Assembly: GCA_045654885.1 (NCBI GenBank)
Contig: JAZOOF010000038.1
Span: forward strand, 1-27,085
Length of the DNA: 27,085 bases
Origin: HGM04593 sp045654885
Lineage (GTDB): Bacteria; Bacteroidota; Bacteroidia; Bacteroidales; Bacteroidaceae
Direction: 5' to 3'
Below the pieces are notes generated by a model. It was given only the letters and a program-made list of their open reading frames with translations. It was not told the DNA's origin and made no database searches. This document shows positions 1 through 8,145 of the stretch, piece by piece. The number at the start of each line of letters is the position of its first letter. The stretch's first letter is position 1. Position numbers and translations under genes: made by a program.

Positions 1-153
1 TATTATCGCGGCCTTCATCAACGAAAAAAGATGTCTACAGAGCGAAGATAGATATAAAATCCGAATAATAGGGATAAAAATATGGATTTTACGGATTTAT
101 TAGTTAAATTCGCGGGTTATTAGAAAAATACAAATAAAAAACACCATACAGCG

Positions 154-1905
154 ATGACTGCAACAAACGAAACCGAGAAGAACGAGAAGAAAAGCATGAG
201 CTTTATTGAGCAGATTATTGTAAGTGACCTTGAAAAGGGCAAGAACGGAAGCAGACTGCAGACCCGTTTTCCGCCAGAACCGAACGGCTACCTGCATATT
301 GGTCATGCAAAGGCCATTGCCATTGATTTCGGAATGGCACAGAAATATGGCGGTGTGTGCAACCTGCGTTTTGACGACACCAACCCCCAGAAAGAGGATA
401 TGGAATTCGTACGCGCCATTGAGCAGGACATCAAATGGCTTGGATTCGAATGGGGCAAGGTATGTTATGCCAGCGACTATTTCCAGGAACTGTGGGACTT
501 TGCCGAGTGGTGCATAAAAACCGACCGCGCATATATCGACGAACAGACATCGGAGGAGATTGCCCGACAGAAAGGTACACCCACCGAACCGGGACAGAAC
601 AGCCCTTACCGCGACCGTCCTGCAGAAGAGAGCCTGCGACTTTTCCGTGAAATGAACAGCGGCAACGTAGAGCCCGGAAAGATGATTCTTCGTGCCAAGA
701 TAGACATGGCAAGTCCAAACATGCATTTCCGCGACCCCATCATGTACCGTGTCCTCAACATGCCACACTGGCGCACCGGTGACAAATGGAACGCTTATCC
801 AATGTACGATTTCACACATGGACAGAGCGACTACCTCGAAGGTGTCACACACTCACTCTGCACACTCGAGTTCGTACCTCACCGCGACCTTTACGACCTG
901 TTCGTCACATGGATGAAGGAGTGGAAAGGCGACGAAGGCGACATCCAGGACAACCGCCCGAACCAATATGAGTTCAACAAGCTGAACCTCAACTATACAC
1001 TCATGAGCAAGCGCAACCTGCTCATCCTCACCAAAGAGGGAGTGGTAAACGGTTGGGACGACCCCCGCATGCCGACAATATGCGGTATACGCCGCCGTGG
1101 ATACAGCCCCCAGGCAATTCTCAACTTCATCGACAAGATTGGCTACACAACATTCGATGCCCTTAATGACATAAAACTGATGGAAGCCGCATGTCGCGAG
1201 GACTTGAATGCACGTGCCCTGCGAGTAAGCGCGGTTGTCGACCCTGTACGCCTGGTCATCGACAACTACCCCGAGGATTTGGTTGAGGAGATGCAGGCCA
1301 TAAACAACCCCGAGGACGAGAATTCCGCTTCACACATCATACGTTTCTCACGCGAACTTTACATCGAGCGCGAGGACTTCATGGAAGATGGAGGAAAGAA
1401 ATTCCTGCGTCTGGGCCCGGGCAAGGAGGTACGTCTGAAGAACGCATACATCATAAAGTGCGACGAAGACCCTGCCAAGTGCATTGAAAAGGATGAGAAT
1501 GGCAATATAACATGCATTCATGCGACATACGACCCCGAGAGCCGCAGCGGCATGCCGGGAGCAGACCGTCGCATCAAGGGCAAGACACTGCATTGGGTAA
1601 GTTGCACCCACAGCGTACCTTGCGAAGTGCGCGACTACAGCTGTCTGTGGACTTGCGAAAACCCACGCGATGCCATCAAGCAGTATGAGAACGAGAACGG
1701 TGTGCGAGGAATTGAAGCCATGCGCCCATTCCTGAACCCGGACTCACTGCGCATAAACAACAATGCCTACATTGAAGAATGGGCTGCAGACCTGCCACAT
1801 TTGAGCCACCTCCAGTTCCAGCGCATAGGCTACTTCAATGTAGACCCCGACAGTACACCGGAGAAACCGGTATTCAACCGTACCGTATCTCTTAAAGGCA
1901 AATAA
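154..1905 (+). CDS. glnS: Glutaminyl-tRNA synthetase
   Basis: Class I aminoacyl-tRNA synthetase that charges tRNA-Gln with glutamine in the cytoplasm. The 583-residue protein has the ATP-binding signature PPEPNGYLHIGHAKAI with HIGH at residues 48-51, and the second signature LMSKR at 283-287, followed by the GlnRS-typical GWDDPRMPTI. These flanks distinguish it from GluRS. The C-terminal beta-barrel anticodon-binding region follows. The length is slightly above the usual ~555 residues, partly because of a Lys/Glu-rich N-terminal tail; Met15 (position 196) is a possible alternative start, since strong similarity to the family begins just after it. The TPR gene follows after 42 nt with no terminator between, so the two are probably co-transcribed. 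No convincing Shine-Dalgarno is visible, as usual in Bacteroidetes. Confidence 0.97.
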   Translation: MTATNETEKNEKKSMSFIEQIIVSDLEKGKNGSRLQTRFPPEPNGYLHIGHAKAIAIDFGMAQKYGGVCNLRFDDTNPQKEDMEFVRAIEQDIKWLGFEWGKVCYASDYFQELWDFAEWCIKTDRAYIDEQTSEEIARQKGTPTEPGQNSPYRDRPAEESLRLFREMNSGNVEPGKMILRAKIDMASPNMHFRDPIMYRVLNMPHWRTGDKWNAYPMYDFTHGQSDYLEGVTHSLCTLEFVPHRDLYDLFVTWMKEWKGDEGDIQDNRPNQYEFNKLNLNYTLMSKRNLLILTKEGVVNGWDDPRMPTICGIRRRGYSPQAILNFIDKIGYTTFDALNDIKLMEAACREDLNARALRVSAVVDPVRLVIDNYPEDLVEEMQAINNPEDENSASHIIRFSRELYIEREDFMEDGGKKFLRLGPGKEVRLKNAYIIKCDEDPAKCIEKDENGNITCIHATYDPESRSGMPGADRRIKGKTLHWVSCTHSVPCEVRDYSCLWTCENPRDAIKQYENENGVRGIEAMRPFLNPDSLRINNNAYIEEWAADLPHLSHLQFQRIGYFNVDPDSTPEKPVFNRTVSLKGK

Positions 1906-1947
1906 GGAGCATACAGCGTTCCACGTAAGCATTTTTAAAAACCCCAG

Positions 1948-3369
1948 ATGAATTACGACAAAGGTTATTTTGAATCACCGGAGTTCCGCGAACTTCTTGC
2001 CAGATACGAGAAATCCAGACAACTTGGAATAGGCTCGTACTTTGGCATAGATGAGTTCGTGGACCTGTTGTCGTACCATCTGTCAATTGACAAGAGCGAT
2101 GAGGCCGCGGCAATTCTTGACGCAGCAAGACATCTGCACCCCACAGCGCCCGAGAATACAAAGATGGAAATCAGGCTGCTGCTTTATAATGGAGAACCAC
2201 AAAAGGCGCTCACGTTATTGAACGGACTGAAATTCATTGATGAGATTGAGTTGTTGACCATAAAGGCCGAGATTATGGTTGCGCTCAGGAATTTCAAGCA
2301 GGCACACGACATCGCAATAGAGTTGCTTCAGAAATCCTCTCCGGGGCAGGAATGCATATATGAAGGGCTTGAGATATTGCTCGACTGCGGCTTTGCAATG
2401 GAGGCCCTGGAGATATGCGAGACAGCCTTGAGAGTGGCGCCGGAACAGATAAGCCTGCACGAGGTAAAGGCAGAATGCCTCATTGAACTGCAACGAATAA
2501 ACGAAGCTGTCAGAATTTACAACGACCTGCTCGACAGCAACTCCTACTCCACCTTCTATTGGGAACAGTTGGGGCACATATATTATATGGTCAAGAAGTT
2601 CGGCAAGAGCCTCGAATGTTTTGAGTATGAAAGCGCCATAAATGAAGAGATCGAGTATGCCAACATGATGCAGGCCTACTGCTACTACTACTTGCGCGAC
2701 TACGATGCCGCAAAAAAAATATTTGCGACTTTGGCCGAAAGATACAGCAGCACTGTAATGCCACTATTCTACATAGGACTTTGCCACTACCGGCAAGGAG
2801 AGCTGGAGAATGCCATAAACACCTTTGACATTGCCATTAACAAAGCTCAGGAAGGCACAATTGCCATGATGCTAGCAAGAGTGAACAAAGCCATTCTGCT
2901 GGACATGGCAGGCGAGTCATCTGTTGCCGATGACGCAATGTCAATGGCTCTGCTCATGCACCCCGACAACATGAAGCAGCTGGTGCTTACCGGCAACCAT
3001 CTCTACGAGTTGCGCGACAAGGAGAACCTCACCTTTGACGACATGAACATAATAGAGACAAAGGAGTGGAGCACCGAGGAGTGCCTCTACAGGCTTGGCA
3101 TTCACCTTGTAGAGCACAACCACCTCAATTTAGGCAAGAGAGTATTGAGCTACTGCCGCGACTTGAGCTACGACAAGGCCGACATAGATGCATACCTTGC
3201 ATACATCGCATGGAAGAGCGGAAAAGAGGAGGATGCCGAACAGTTTATTGACAGCGCATTGGACGGACGTTCAAACATACTCTTTGAACTCTTCGATATC
3301 CCATACAATGCCAACATAAGTTCTACGGCATTCAGCAATACAATAAGAGAAAGAAAGAGCAACGCTTGA
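1948..3369 (+). CDS. Tetratricopeptide-repeat protein, cytoplasmic
   Basis: A 473-residue protein made almost entirely of paired alpha-helical repeats of about 34 residues. Helix pairs with the TPR spacing of small and aromatic residues are clear, for example WEQLGHIYYMVKKFGKSLEC, then MPLFYIGLCHYRQGELENAI and AYLAYIAWKSGKEEDAEQFI. There is no signal peptide or membrane segment, so a cytoplasmic scaffold or adaptor role is likely; the partner is unknown. It sits 42 nt after glnS in the same direction, and its stop codon lies inside the hairpin that also ends the opposing manC gene. TPR scaffolds diverge too quickly for a specific function to be assigned from sequence. Confidence 0.9.
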   Translation: MNYDKGYFESPEFRELLARYEKSRQLGIGSYFGIDEFVDLLSYHLSIDKSDEAAAILDAARHLHPTAPENTKMEIRLLLYNGEPQKALTLLNGLKFIDEIELLTIKAEIMVALRNFKQAHDIAIELLQKSSPGQECIYEGLEILLDCGFAMEALEICETALRVAPEQISLHEVKAECLIELQRINEAVRIYNDLLDSNSYSTFYWEQLGHIYYMVKKFGKSLECFEYESAINEEIEYANMMQAYCYYYLRDYDAAKKIFATLAERYSSTVMPLFYIGLCHYRQGELENAINTFDIAINKAQEGTIAMMLARVNKAILLDMAGESSVADDAMSMALLMHPDNMKQLVLTGNHLYELRDKENLTFDDMNIIETKEWSTEECLYRLGIHLVEHNHLNLGKRVLSYCRDLSYDKADIDAYLAYIAWKSGKEEDAEQFIDSALDGRSNILFELFDIPYNANISSTAFSNTIRERKSNA

Positions 3370-3387
3370 CAAAGCATTGCTCTTTCT
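3352..3387. terminator. Bidirectional hairpin terminator between converging genes
   Basis: Perfect 11-bp inverted repeat: AGAAAGAGCAA at 3352-3362 and TTGCTCTTTCT at 3377-3387. The interior GCT/AGC pairs can extend it to a 6-nt loop. It overlaps the last codons and stop of the TPR gene and faces the converging mannose-1-phosphate guanylyltransferase gene, whose stop is at 3418. Confidence 0.75.
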
Positions 3388-3417
3388 GTTCTATAAAGGT
3401 ATGCACAAACCCTACAA

Positions 3418-4482
3418 TCACCTCTCTTCCGAAAACTCTTTAATCCTGTCCTCATCGGACATCCTGCAAACCAACAGGTTACCTTCATTCTCGGATATTA
3501 TACAGTCATTCATCCCAACCACAACAACACTCTTCACCCCACGGGTATTCACTATGCAGTTATGCGAATCGGCAAATTTTGTTTCAACACCCAGAACCGC
3601 ATTGCCGTTCACATCCTTGGGGACATTGCTATAGAGCGACAACCATGTACCAAGGTCACTCCACCCAAAATTTGCAGGAAAGACAAATATCTCCTCAGCA
3701 CGTTCCATTATAGCATAATCGACAGAAATGCTGCGGCAATCGGGGAAACGTTCATTCACCTTCTCCTGCTCCTCGGCAGTATAATAGTATGGCATCAAAG
3801 ATTCAAAGACTGATGCTATTGGCGACTGGTATATCCTGAACGCATTCACAATAGTAGATACATTCCAGATGAAGATACCCGAGTTCCAATAGAAATTATT
3901 CTTTGCAATATAAGCCTTTGCAATCTCCAATGCAGGTTTCTCCTTGAACGAGTCCACGCGGAACACCTCTTTGTTTACAAGGGACGACGAACCCAAGACA
4001 GCCTCAATATACCCGAAACCAGTTTCGGGACGTGTAGGTTTTATACCCAAAGTCAGAATGGCATCCGAATCGGCCACAAAAGCCAGCGATGATTTTATCA
4101 CACGGCGGAATTCGGGCACGTCGGCAACAAAATGGTCGCTTGGAGTAACCACCATGTTCGCATTGGGGAAACGTTTCTTTATTTTCCATGCCGCATATGC
4201 AATACACGGCGCCGTGTTACGACGGCAAGGTTCTTTTAGGATATTATCCTCAAGAATCATTGGGAGCTGCTCCTTTACCATAGGTGCATACTTCTCGGAT
4301 GTAAGCACCCATATATTCTCTACAGGACAGATTCCCGAAAAGCGGTCAACTGTAAGCTGCAACAATGACTTGCCACATCCCAGCACATCGATAAACTGTT
4401 TGGGACAGTCGGCCGTGCTCATAGGCCAGAAACGACTGCCCACACCACCGGCCATAATCACTACATGATTTAGACTTGTCAT
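3418..4482 (-). CDS. manC: Mannose-1-phosphate guanylyltransferase
   Basis: Makes GDP-mannose from mannose-1-phosphate and GTP, supplying mannose, fucose or rhamnose-type sugars for surface glycans. The 354-residue protein begins with the nucleotidyltransferase signature VVIMAGGVGSRFWPMS (residues 7-22), followed by PKQF at 27-30. It also has TPSDHF, the ETGFGYIE segment, and FKEKP in the sugar-phosphate site. It is the single-domain form, without the C-terminal isomerase domain of bifunctional ManC/AlgA. I chose the ATG at 4482 rather than an upstream in-frame ATG at 4584, because the extra 34 residues are unlike the family and the promoter at 4509-4539 lies inside that extension. It is transcribed divergently from the polyprenyl-phosphate transferase gene. 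Confidence 0.94.
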   Translation of the reverse strand: MTSLNHVVIMAGGVGSRFWPMSTADCPKQFIDVLGCGKSLLQLTVDRFSGICPVENIWVLTSEKYAPMVKEQLPMILEDNILKEPCRRNTAPCIAYAAWKIKKRFPNANMVVTPSDHFVADVPEFRRVIKSSLAFVADSDAILTLGIKPTRPETGFGYIEAVLGSSSLVNKEVFRVDSFKEKPALEIAKAYIAKNNFYWNSGIFIWNVSTIVNAFRIYQSPIASVFESLMPYYYTAEEQEKVNERFPDCRSISVDYAIMERAEEIFVFPANFGWSDLGTWLSLYSNVPKDVNGNAVLGVETKFADSHNCIVNTRGVKSVVVVGMNDCIISENEGNLLVCRMSDEDRIKEFSEER

Positions 4483-4508
4483 AATTATTTGCCAATTATA
4501 TTCTGTTG

Positions 4509-4539
4509 CAAATTTATACAAAAACAAAACACCATACAA
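4509..4539 (-). promoter_or_regulatory. Bacteroidetes-type promoter for manC
   Basis: On the minus strand the -7 box TAAATTTG (4509-4516) matches TAnnTTTG exactly, with TTG (4537-4539) 20 nt upstream as the -33 box. It lies 27 nt upstream of the chosen manC start. Confidence 0.7.
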
Positions 4540-4624
4540 CACAAACAGAATTTTATTAACAATCAAAGAGAAATGCATCGGCACAGTTTTCCCGCAATCC
4601 GCAAAAACAAAACAACGTTATAAA

Positions 4625-4656
4625 TTTGTTTTATTTAAACTTAATGTCTACATTTG
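4625..4656 (+). promoter_or_regulatory. Bacteroidetes-type promoter for the WecA-family gene
   Basis: TTTG at 4625-4628, 20 nt, then TACATTTG at 4649-4656: both boxes fit the -33/-7 consensus exactly. Transcription should start near 4663, about 35 nt before the ATG at 4698. Confidence 0.8.
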
Positions 4657-4697
4657 CAAGTGTATGTAAACTTTTTTTAAGAAAAAGACAATAAAGC

Positions 4698-5864
4698 ATG
4701 TTTGAATTCTATCATTTCCTCATACCGGCACTGTTCGCATTTCTGGGCACATTGTGGATTCACCCCAAGGTGCTCAAGATTGCAATTTTAAAGAACATCG
4801 TCGACAACCCCGATGCCCGTAAACTCCAACGCAACCCAGTTCCCGTTTTAGGCGGCATTGCCGTATTCTTTGGAATAACCATAGGTTTGTGCTGTTCACA
4901 GGCCATATTCAACAGCGCCAGCACTTTCATGCTTATTTCGGCAATGCTTATCATGCTATACACAGGCACCATGGACGACATCATCAGCCTGTCACCCGGA
5001 ATACGTTTCCTCATTGAGATACTTGTCACAGTGTGGCTCATGTATGCCAGCAACACATCTATAAATTGCTTCTGGGGCCTATGGGGAGTATCGACAATCC
5101 CTGCATGGATTTCATACCCGCTTACAATTCTCGCAGCCGTGGGAATCATAAATGCCATAAACCTTATTGACGGTGTCAATGGCCTGTCATCGGGGTTCTG
5201 TTTTATGTCATCGGTACTTTTTGCCATATTCTTCATGATAACAGGCAACCAGACAATGACAACACTTGCCATGTCGGCTGCCGGTGCCATTATTCCGTTC
5301 TTTCTGCACAATGTATTCGGGCAGAGCACCAAGATGTTCATCGGTGATGGCGGTACACTTGTCATAGGCACAATGATGGCAATGTTAGTAATGAGCATAC
5401 TGGGAGTAAACCACGGTTGCATTGGAGTTGTATCAACAGGTGCCGGACTTATACCTTTCGTATTGGCAGTACTGTCCATGCCCGTTTTTGACACTATAAG
5501 AGTGATGTCTGCGCGCATAATGGACAAGAAATCACCATTCCACCCCGACAAGACACACCTGCACCACATGCTCATCGATTTGGGTTTTTCACACATTGGA
5601 ACAACAATCACAATCCTTTCAATGAACCTGTTCATTGTCCTGGCTTGGTTTGTTTCGTACAAGATGGGAGCCTCAATAGACCTGCAGTTGTACATTGTAG
5701 TGGGCTTGGGCATTCTGTTCACATTCGTTTTCTACGGCTATGCAAAACGTATGCTGGAACGCGGTTCGAAAGCCTTGAACACCTTTAAAAAAGTGGCAAA
5801 AGCCTTGCATATAGAAAAGAAAGGTATCTGGTACACAATCCAACGGATAATCGACAAGCTATGA
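4698..5864 (+). CDS. Polyprenyl-phosphate sugar-1-phosphate transferase (WecA/TagO/MraY superfamily)
   Basis: Integral membrane enzyme of 388 residues that transfers a sugar-1-phosphate (commonly GlcNAc-1-P) from a UDP-sugar to undecaprenyl phosphate, the first step of a lipid-linked glycan. Family motifs appear in order: DNPDARK near 36-42 with LGGIAVF after it, the Mg-binding GTMDD at 90-94, NLIDGVNGLSSG at 155-166, MFIGDGGTLVIG at 213-224, and the cytoplasmic loop PFHPDKTHLHH at 280-290. The HLHH loop and lack of MraY-specific features favour the WecA/TagO/RfbF branch over peptidoglycan MraY. About ten hydrophobic segments are visible. It diverges from the GDP-mannose gene, and together they suggest O-antigen, capsule or protein-glycan synthesis. 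The sugar specificity cannot be read from sequence. Confidence 0.92.
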   Translation: MFEFYHFLIPALFAFLGTLWIHPKVLKIAILKNIVDNPDARKLQRNPVPVLGGIAVFFGITIGLCCSQAIFNSASTFMLISAMLIMLYTGTMDDIISLSPGIRFLIEILVTVWLMYASNTSINCFWGLWGVSTIPAWISYPLTILAAVGIINAINLIDGVNGLSSGFCFMSSVLFAIFFMITGNQTMTTLAMSAAGAIIPFFLHNVFGQSTKMFIGDGGTLVIGTMMAMLVMSILGVNHGCIGVVSTGAGLIPFVLAVLSMPVFDTIRVMSARIMDKKSPFHPDKTHLHHMLIDLGFSHIGTTITILSMNLFIVLAWFVSYKMGASIDLQLYIVVGLGILFTFVFYGYAKRMLERGSKALNTFKKVAKALHIEKKGIWYTIQRIIDKL

Positions 5865-5877
5865 CATACACGGTATA

Positions 5878-5923
5878 AACTTGGCGGAGGTGAAAATCAA
5901 TCGATTTTCACCTCCGCCAAGTT
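5878..5923. terminator. Perfect 21-bp hairpin, bidirectional terminator
   Basis: Perfect inverted repeat with 21-nt arms (5878-5898 and 5903-5923) and a 4-nt loop AATC. The arms begin AACTTGGCGGAGG. It lies between the converging WecA-family gene (stop at 5864) and the DUF5103 gene (stop at 5956), so it can terminate both. Confidence 0.85.
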
Positions 5924-5955
5924 ATTTATAAGCAATCACAAGGATAGCGACATAA

Positions 5956-7188
5956 TCATTTCACATAACAAACTCCTATAAGACGGTCATACCTGTCGCC
6001 AAAGCCTCTGTAGTAGAGATATATTGCATACTCATTCTCCGTATTATAGAAATTACCTTCCGCAGATGACAGTTCAGCCCTGCCGCCATCGGCAGGAACC
6101 CAAGCATAGCAATAGTTGTACAGTCCCATCTTCAGCGGCAATGATGTAAAGTAATACTCCTCCTCTGTATCATAGTCCAGCCTGCTGTTAATATCAAAAC
6201 CATTACCGCAGAAATCGCCAAGCAGATAATAGTCGCCACCGGCACGCTGCGGCGCATCGAGAGCAAAGTGTACATATACGTAATCGGTCTCAATCTCCGT
6301 GCCACGTCCCTCAAAGGTATTGATGAAGAAACGGCCGTTCTCGTCGCGATAGTTTGAATGTGAAACACGCGGCCTGTCCATATAAAGAACAGCATTATAC
6401 ATTGAACCGTCAAACACCACATCCTCAACGCCTTCACCCGGAGCATTCGGATCGGCAATCTCAAAACGCCTGTATTCATTGCCGGCATCAAAAATCAGTT
6501 TCTCATTATGCACATACTCAACCTTGTTGCCCGTGACATATGTCGGTGCAATGCCGGCCACGGCATTGTCCCTTCTGCCATTCTGATATACTACCGCCTT
6601 CAGTTCGCTTGCAGGCGATGAGACAAATGAGGGATAACGTGCAGCGAAAGATACCTGCTGCTGCCCATCGTTGAAAGAGATATCCGTATCACCGCTCACC
6701 CACGCTTCAACCGTAGCCAACGGCTCGACAACCGAGAACTCAAATGTCACAACAGGCAACTCGCCATCCTCTTCGTCATCAAAAATCTCGACACGGTAAT
6801 TGCCCGACAGTTTCAACGAAACATCCTCATTGGGTATTGTAAATTCATAGTGCGTGTATAGTTGGTTTGTATTGACAGAATTCTCCCACTCCTCAATCAC
6901 ATTGCCATTGAAACCGTCGAGATAATCAATCTCCAAAGCATCGGATGGTTCCCAGTCGGCGTTGCAATGCACTATGCGCCAGGTATATCGGTGGTACACG
7001 TGCGACATTTCATCGAACGAGAATAGCAGCACATCCTCGCCGCCCAACCGCATTACCGGCAATGCGCCCCACTCTCCGTTAAGCACCATTTGTGTGGTGC
7101 GTATTGAAGGTGACAATGAGCGCGAATGCTGGGCATTGACAGCAAACGTCACGAGCAAGGCAAGTATGGTGATTATACGTTTGAACAT
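5956..7188 (-). CDS. T9SS plug-family protein (DUF5103 domain)
   Basis: A 410-residue exported protein with an N-terminal signal peptide (FKRIITILALLVTFAVNA, then QHSRS). The mature part is beta-rich and has the DUF5103 pattern: a conserved first domain (MVLNGEWGALPVMRLGGEDV, the YRYTWRIVHC-type segment HRYTWRIVHCNADWEPSDAL, DYLDGFNG, YTHYEFTIPNED) and a C-terminal part with YYLLGDFCGNGF and MGLYNYCYAW. As I recall, Pfam renamed this family after the Plug protein that closes the SprA translocon channel of the type 9 secretion system in Flavobacterium. That link is family knowledge, not something seen here. It stands alone between hairpins, as T9SS genes are often scattered. Upstream on the minus strand, TATCTTCG at 7208-7215 is a possible -7 box. 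Confidence 0.85.
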   Translation of the reverse strand: MFKRIITILALLVTFAVNAQHSRSLSPSIRTTQMVLNGEWGALPVMRLGGEDVLLFSFDEMSHVYHRYTWRIVHCNADWEPSDALEIDYLDGFNGNVIEEWENSVNTNQLYTHYEFTIPNEDVSLKLSGNYRVEIFDDEEDGELPVVTFEFSVVEPLATVEAWVSGDTDISFNDGQQQVSFAARYPSFVSSPASELKAVVYQNGRRDNAVAGIAPTYVTGNKVEYVHNEKLIFDAGNEYRRFEIADPNAPGEGVEDVVFDGSMYNAVLYMDRPRVSHSNYRDENGRFFINTFEGRGTEIETDYVYVHFALDAPQRAGGDYYLLGDFCGNGFDINSRLDYDTEEEYYFTSLPLKMGLYNYCYAWVPADGGRAELSSAEGNFYNTENEYAIYLYYRGFGDRYDRLIGVCYVK

Positions 7189-7207
7189 CTATTGCTATTT
7201 TACCAAG

Positions 7208-7215
7208 CGAAGATA
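7208..7215 (-). promoter_or_regulatory. Possible -7 box for the DUF5103 gene
   Basis: TATCTTCG on the minus strand, one base from TAnnTTTG, 19 nt before the start codon. No clear TTG box is seen at the expected distance. The same octamer precedes the tRNA-Arg (13709-13716) and also occurs at 43-50 on the minus strand. Confidence 0.4.
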
Positions 7216-7270
7216 ATCAATTAAAAAGAATATTTTCGTATATTCACACAATTTATGATAGAATAGCACC

Positions 7271-8119
7271 ATGAAAGATATATTAGCAACTATAATCTTA
7301 GCACTATTACCCATTGCTGCATTGCCGCAAAAGGCAATACACACAAGCGAAGACAGCATTAGAATAGAGAACATCCTGCAACGTTCAACCATAGAGGAAA
7401 CATGTAGCACAGGCGAGTGCATCATTGCCATTGCCAATGAATTCATAGGTGAAAAATACGTTGGTGGCACCTTGGAACAAGGCACCGAGGAGCTGCTCTT
7501 CATCAGTTGCACAGAACTCGACTGCACCACATTCGTGGAGCTTGTACTTGCCATTGCAAAGACAGCCGATGAAGGCAGCTGCAGTTTCAGCGATGTATGC
7601 CGCAACCTCGAGACCATACGCTACCGTAACGGCAAGAACAGCGGATATACAAGCCGCCTGCACTATATCACCTGGTGGATTACAGACAGTGCCAAAACCG
7701 GAATAATCGAAGATGTCACCCCACAAATAAGCAAAGAGAAACAACTGCTGGACCTCAATTTCATGAGCACCCACCCCGGCAGCTATCCCATGCTTGCCGA
7801 CAACCCCGACATTGTAAAACAAATTGAGCTGCATGAAATCTCCTACCGTGGCATTGAGGTAAACTACATCCCCAAAGAAGAACTTGCCTACACGGGGCAT
7901 GAGAATATAAAAGCCGGAGATATCATCGCTATAACGACATCTATCCCCGGGCTTGATGTAACCCACATGGGCTTTGCCCATTATCACAATGGCACGCTAT
8001 GCCTGCTGCATGCATCAAGCGGCAAAGGCGAAGTTGTCAAGGAGACCGTGCCGCTGCGCGACTACCTGATGAACAACAGGCGCCACACCGGCATAAGGGT
8101 GTTCAGAGCATGCTTCTGA
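7271..8119 (+). CDS. DUF1460 amidase-like protein (NlpC/P60 superfamily), exported
   Basis: A 282-residue protein with a probable signal peptide (residues 1-19, ending near LPQ). It matches the DUF1460 family, called N-acetylmuramoyl-L-alanine amidase-like, a cysteine-peptidase fold related to NlpC/P60 that acts on peptidoglycan fragments. The candidate nucleophile is Cys85 in the family motif LDCTTFVE, and the candidate histidine is H231 in DVTHMGFAHYH. Other conserved parts are the N-terminal GEKYVGGTLE segment (60-69), YTSRLHYITWW (125-135), and IKAGDIIAI (212-220). Length and motif order fit the family. It is divergent from the DUF5103 gene (82 nt apart) and convergent with the acyltransferase gene, 26 nt away. 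A role in periplasmic peptidoglycan turnover is likely; the exact bond cut is not shown. Confidence 0.9.
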   Translation: MKDILATIILALLPIAALPQKAIHTSEDSIRIENILQRSTIEETCSTGECIIAIANEFIGEKYVGGTLEQGTEELLFISCTELDCTTFVELVLAIAKTADEGSCSFSDVCRNLETIRYRNGKNSGYTSRLHYITWWITDSAKTGIIEDVTPQISKEKQLLDLNFMSTHPGSYPMLADNPDIVKQIELHEISYRGIEVNYIPKEELAYTGHENIKAGDIIAITTSIPGLDVTHMGFAHYHNGTLCLLHASSGKGEVVKETVPLRDYLMNNRRHTGIRVFRACF

Positions 8120-8145
8120 AAAGTCCGGTTCAATTGCATACAATC

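Noticed and set aside
1..153. Promoter for glnS
   Set aside because: TAAATTCG at 105-112 is the best -7-like site but has no TTG at the right distance; too weak to list.
4483..4584. Upstream start for manC adding 34 residues
   Set aside because: The extension is hydrophobic, unlike the family, and overlaps the predicted promoter.
4760..5722. A 320-codon minus-strand open frame opposite the WecA-family gene
   Set aside because: It is antisense to a gene with complete family motifs, is Met/Ile/Pro-rich in a way expected of a shadow frame, and has no domain.
7385..7987. A 200-codon minus-strand frame opposite the DUF1460 gene
   Set aside because: The plus strand encodes a full DUF1460 protein with its motifs; the antisense frame has none.
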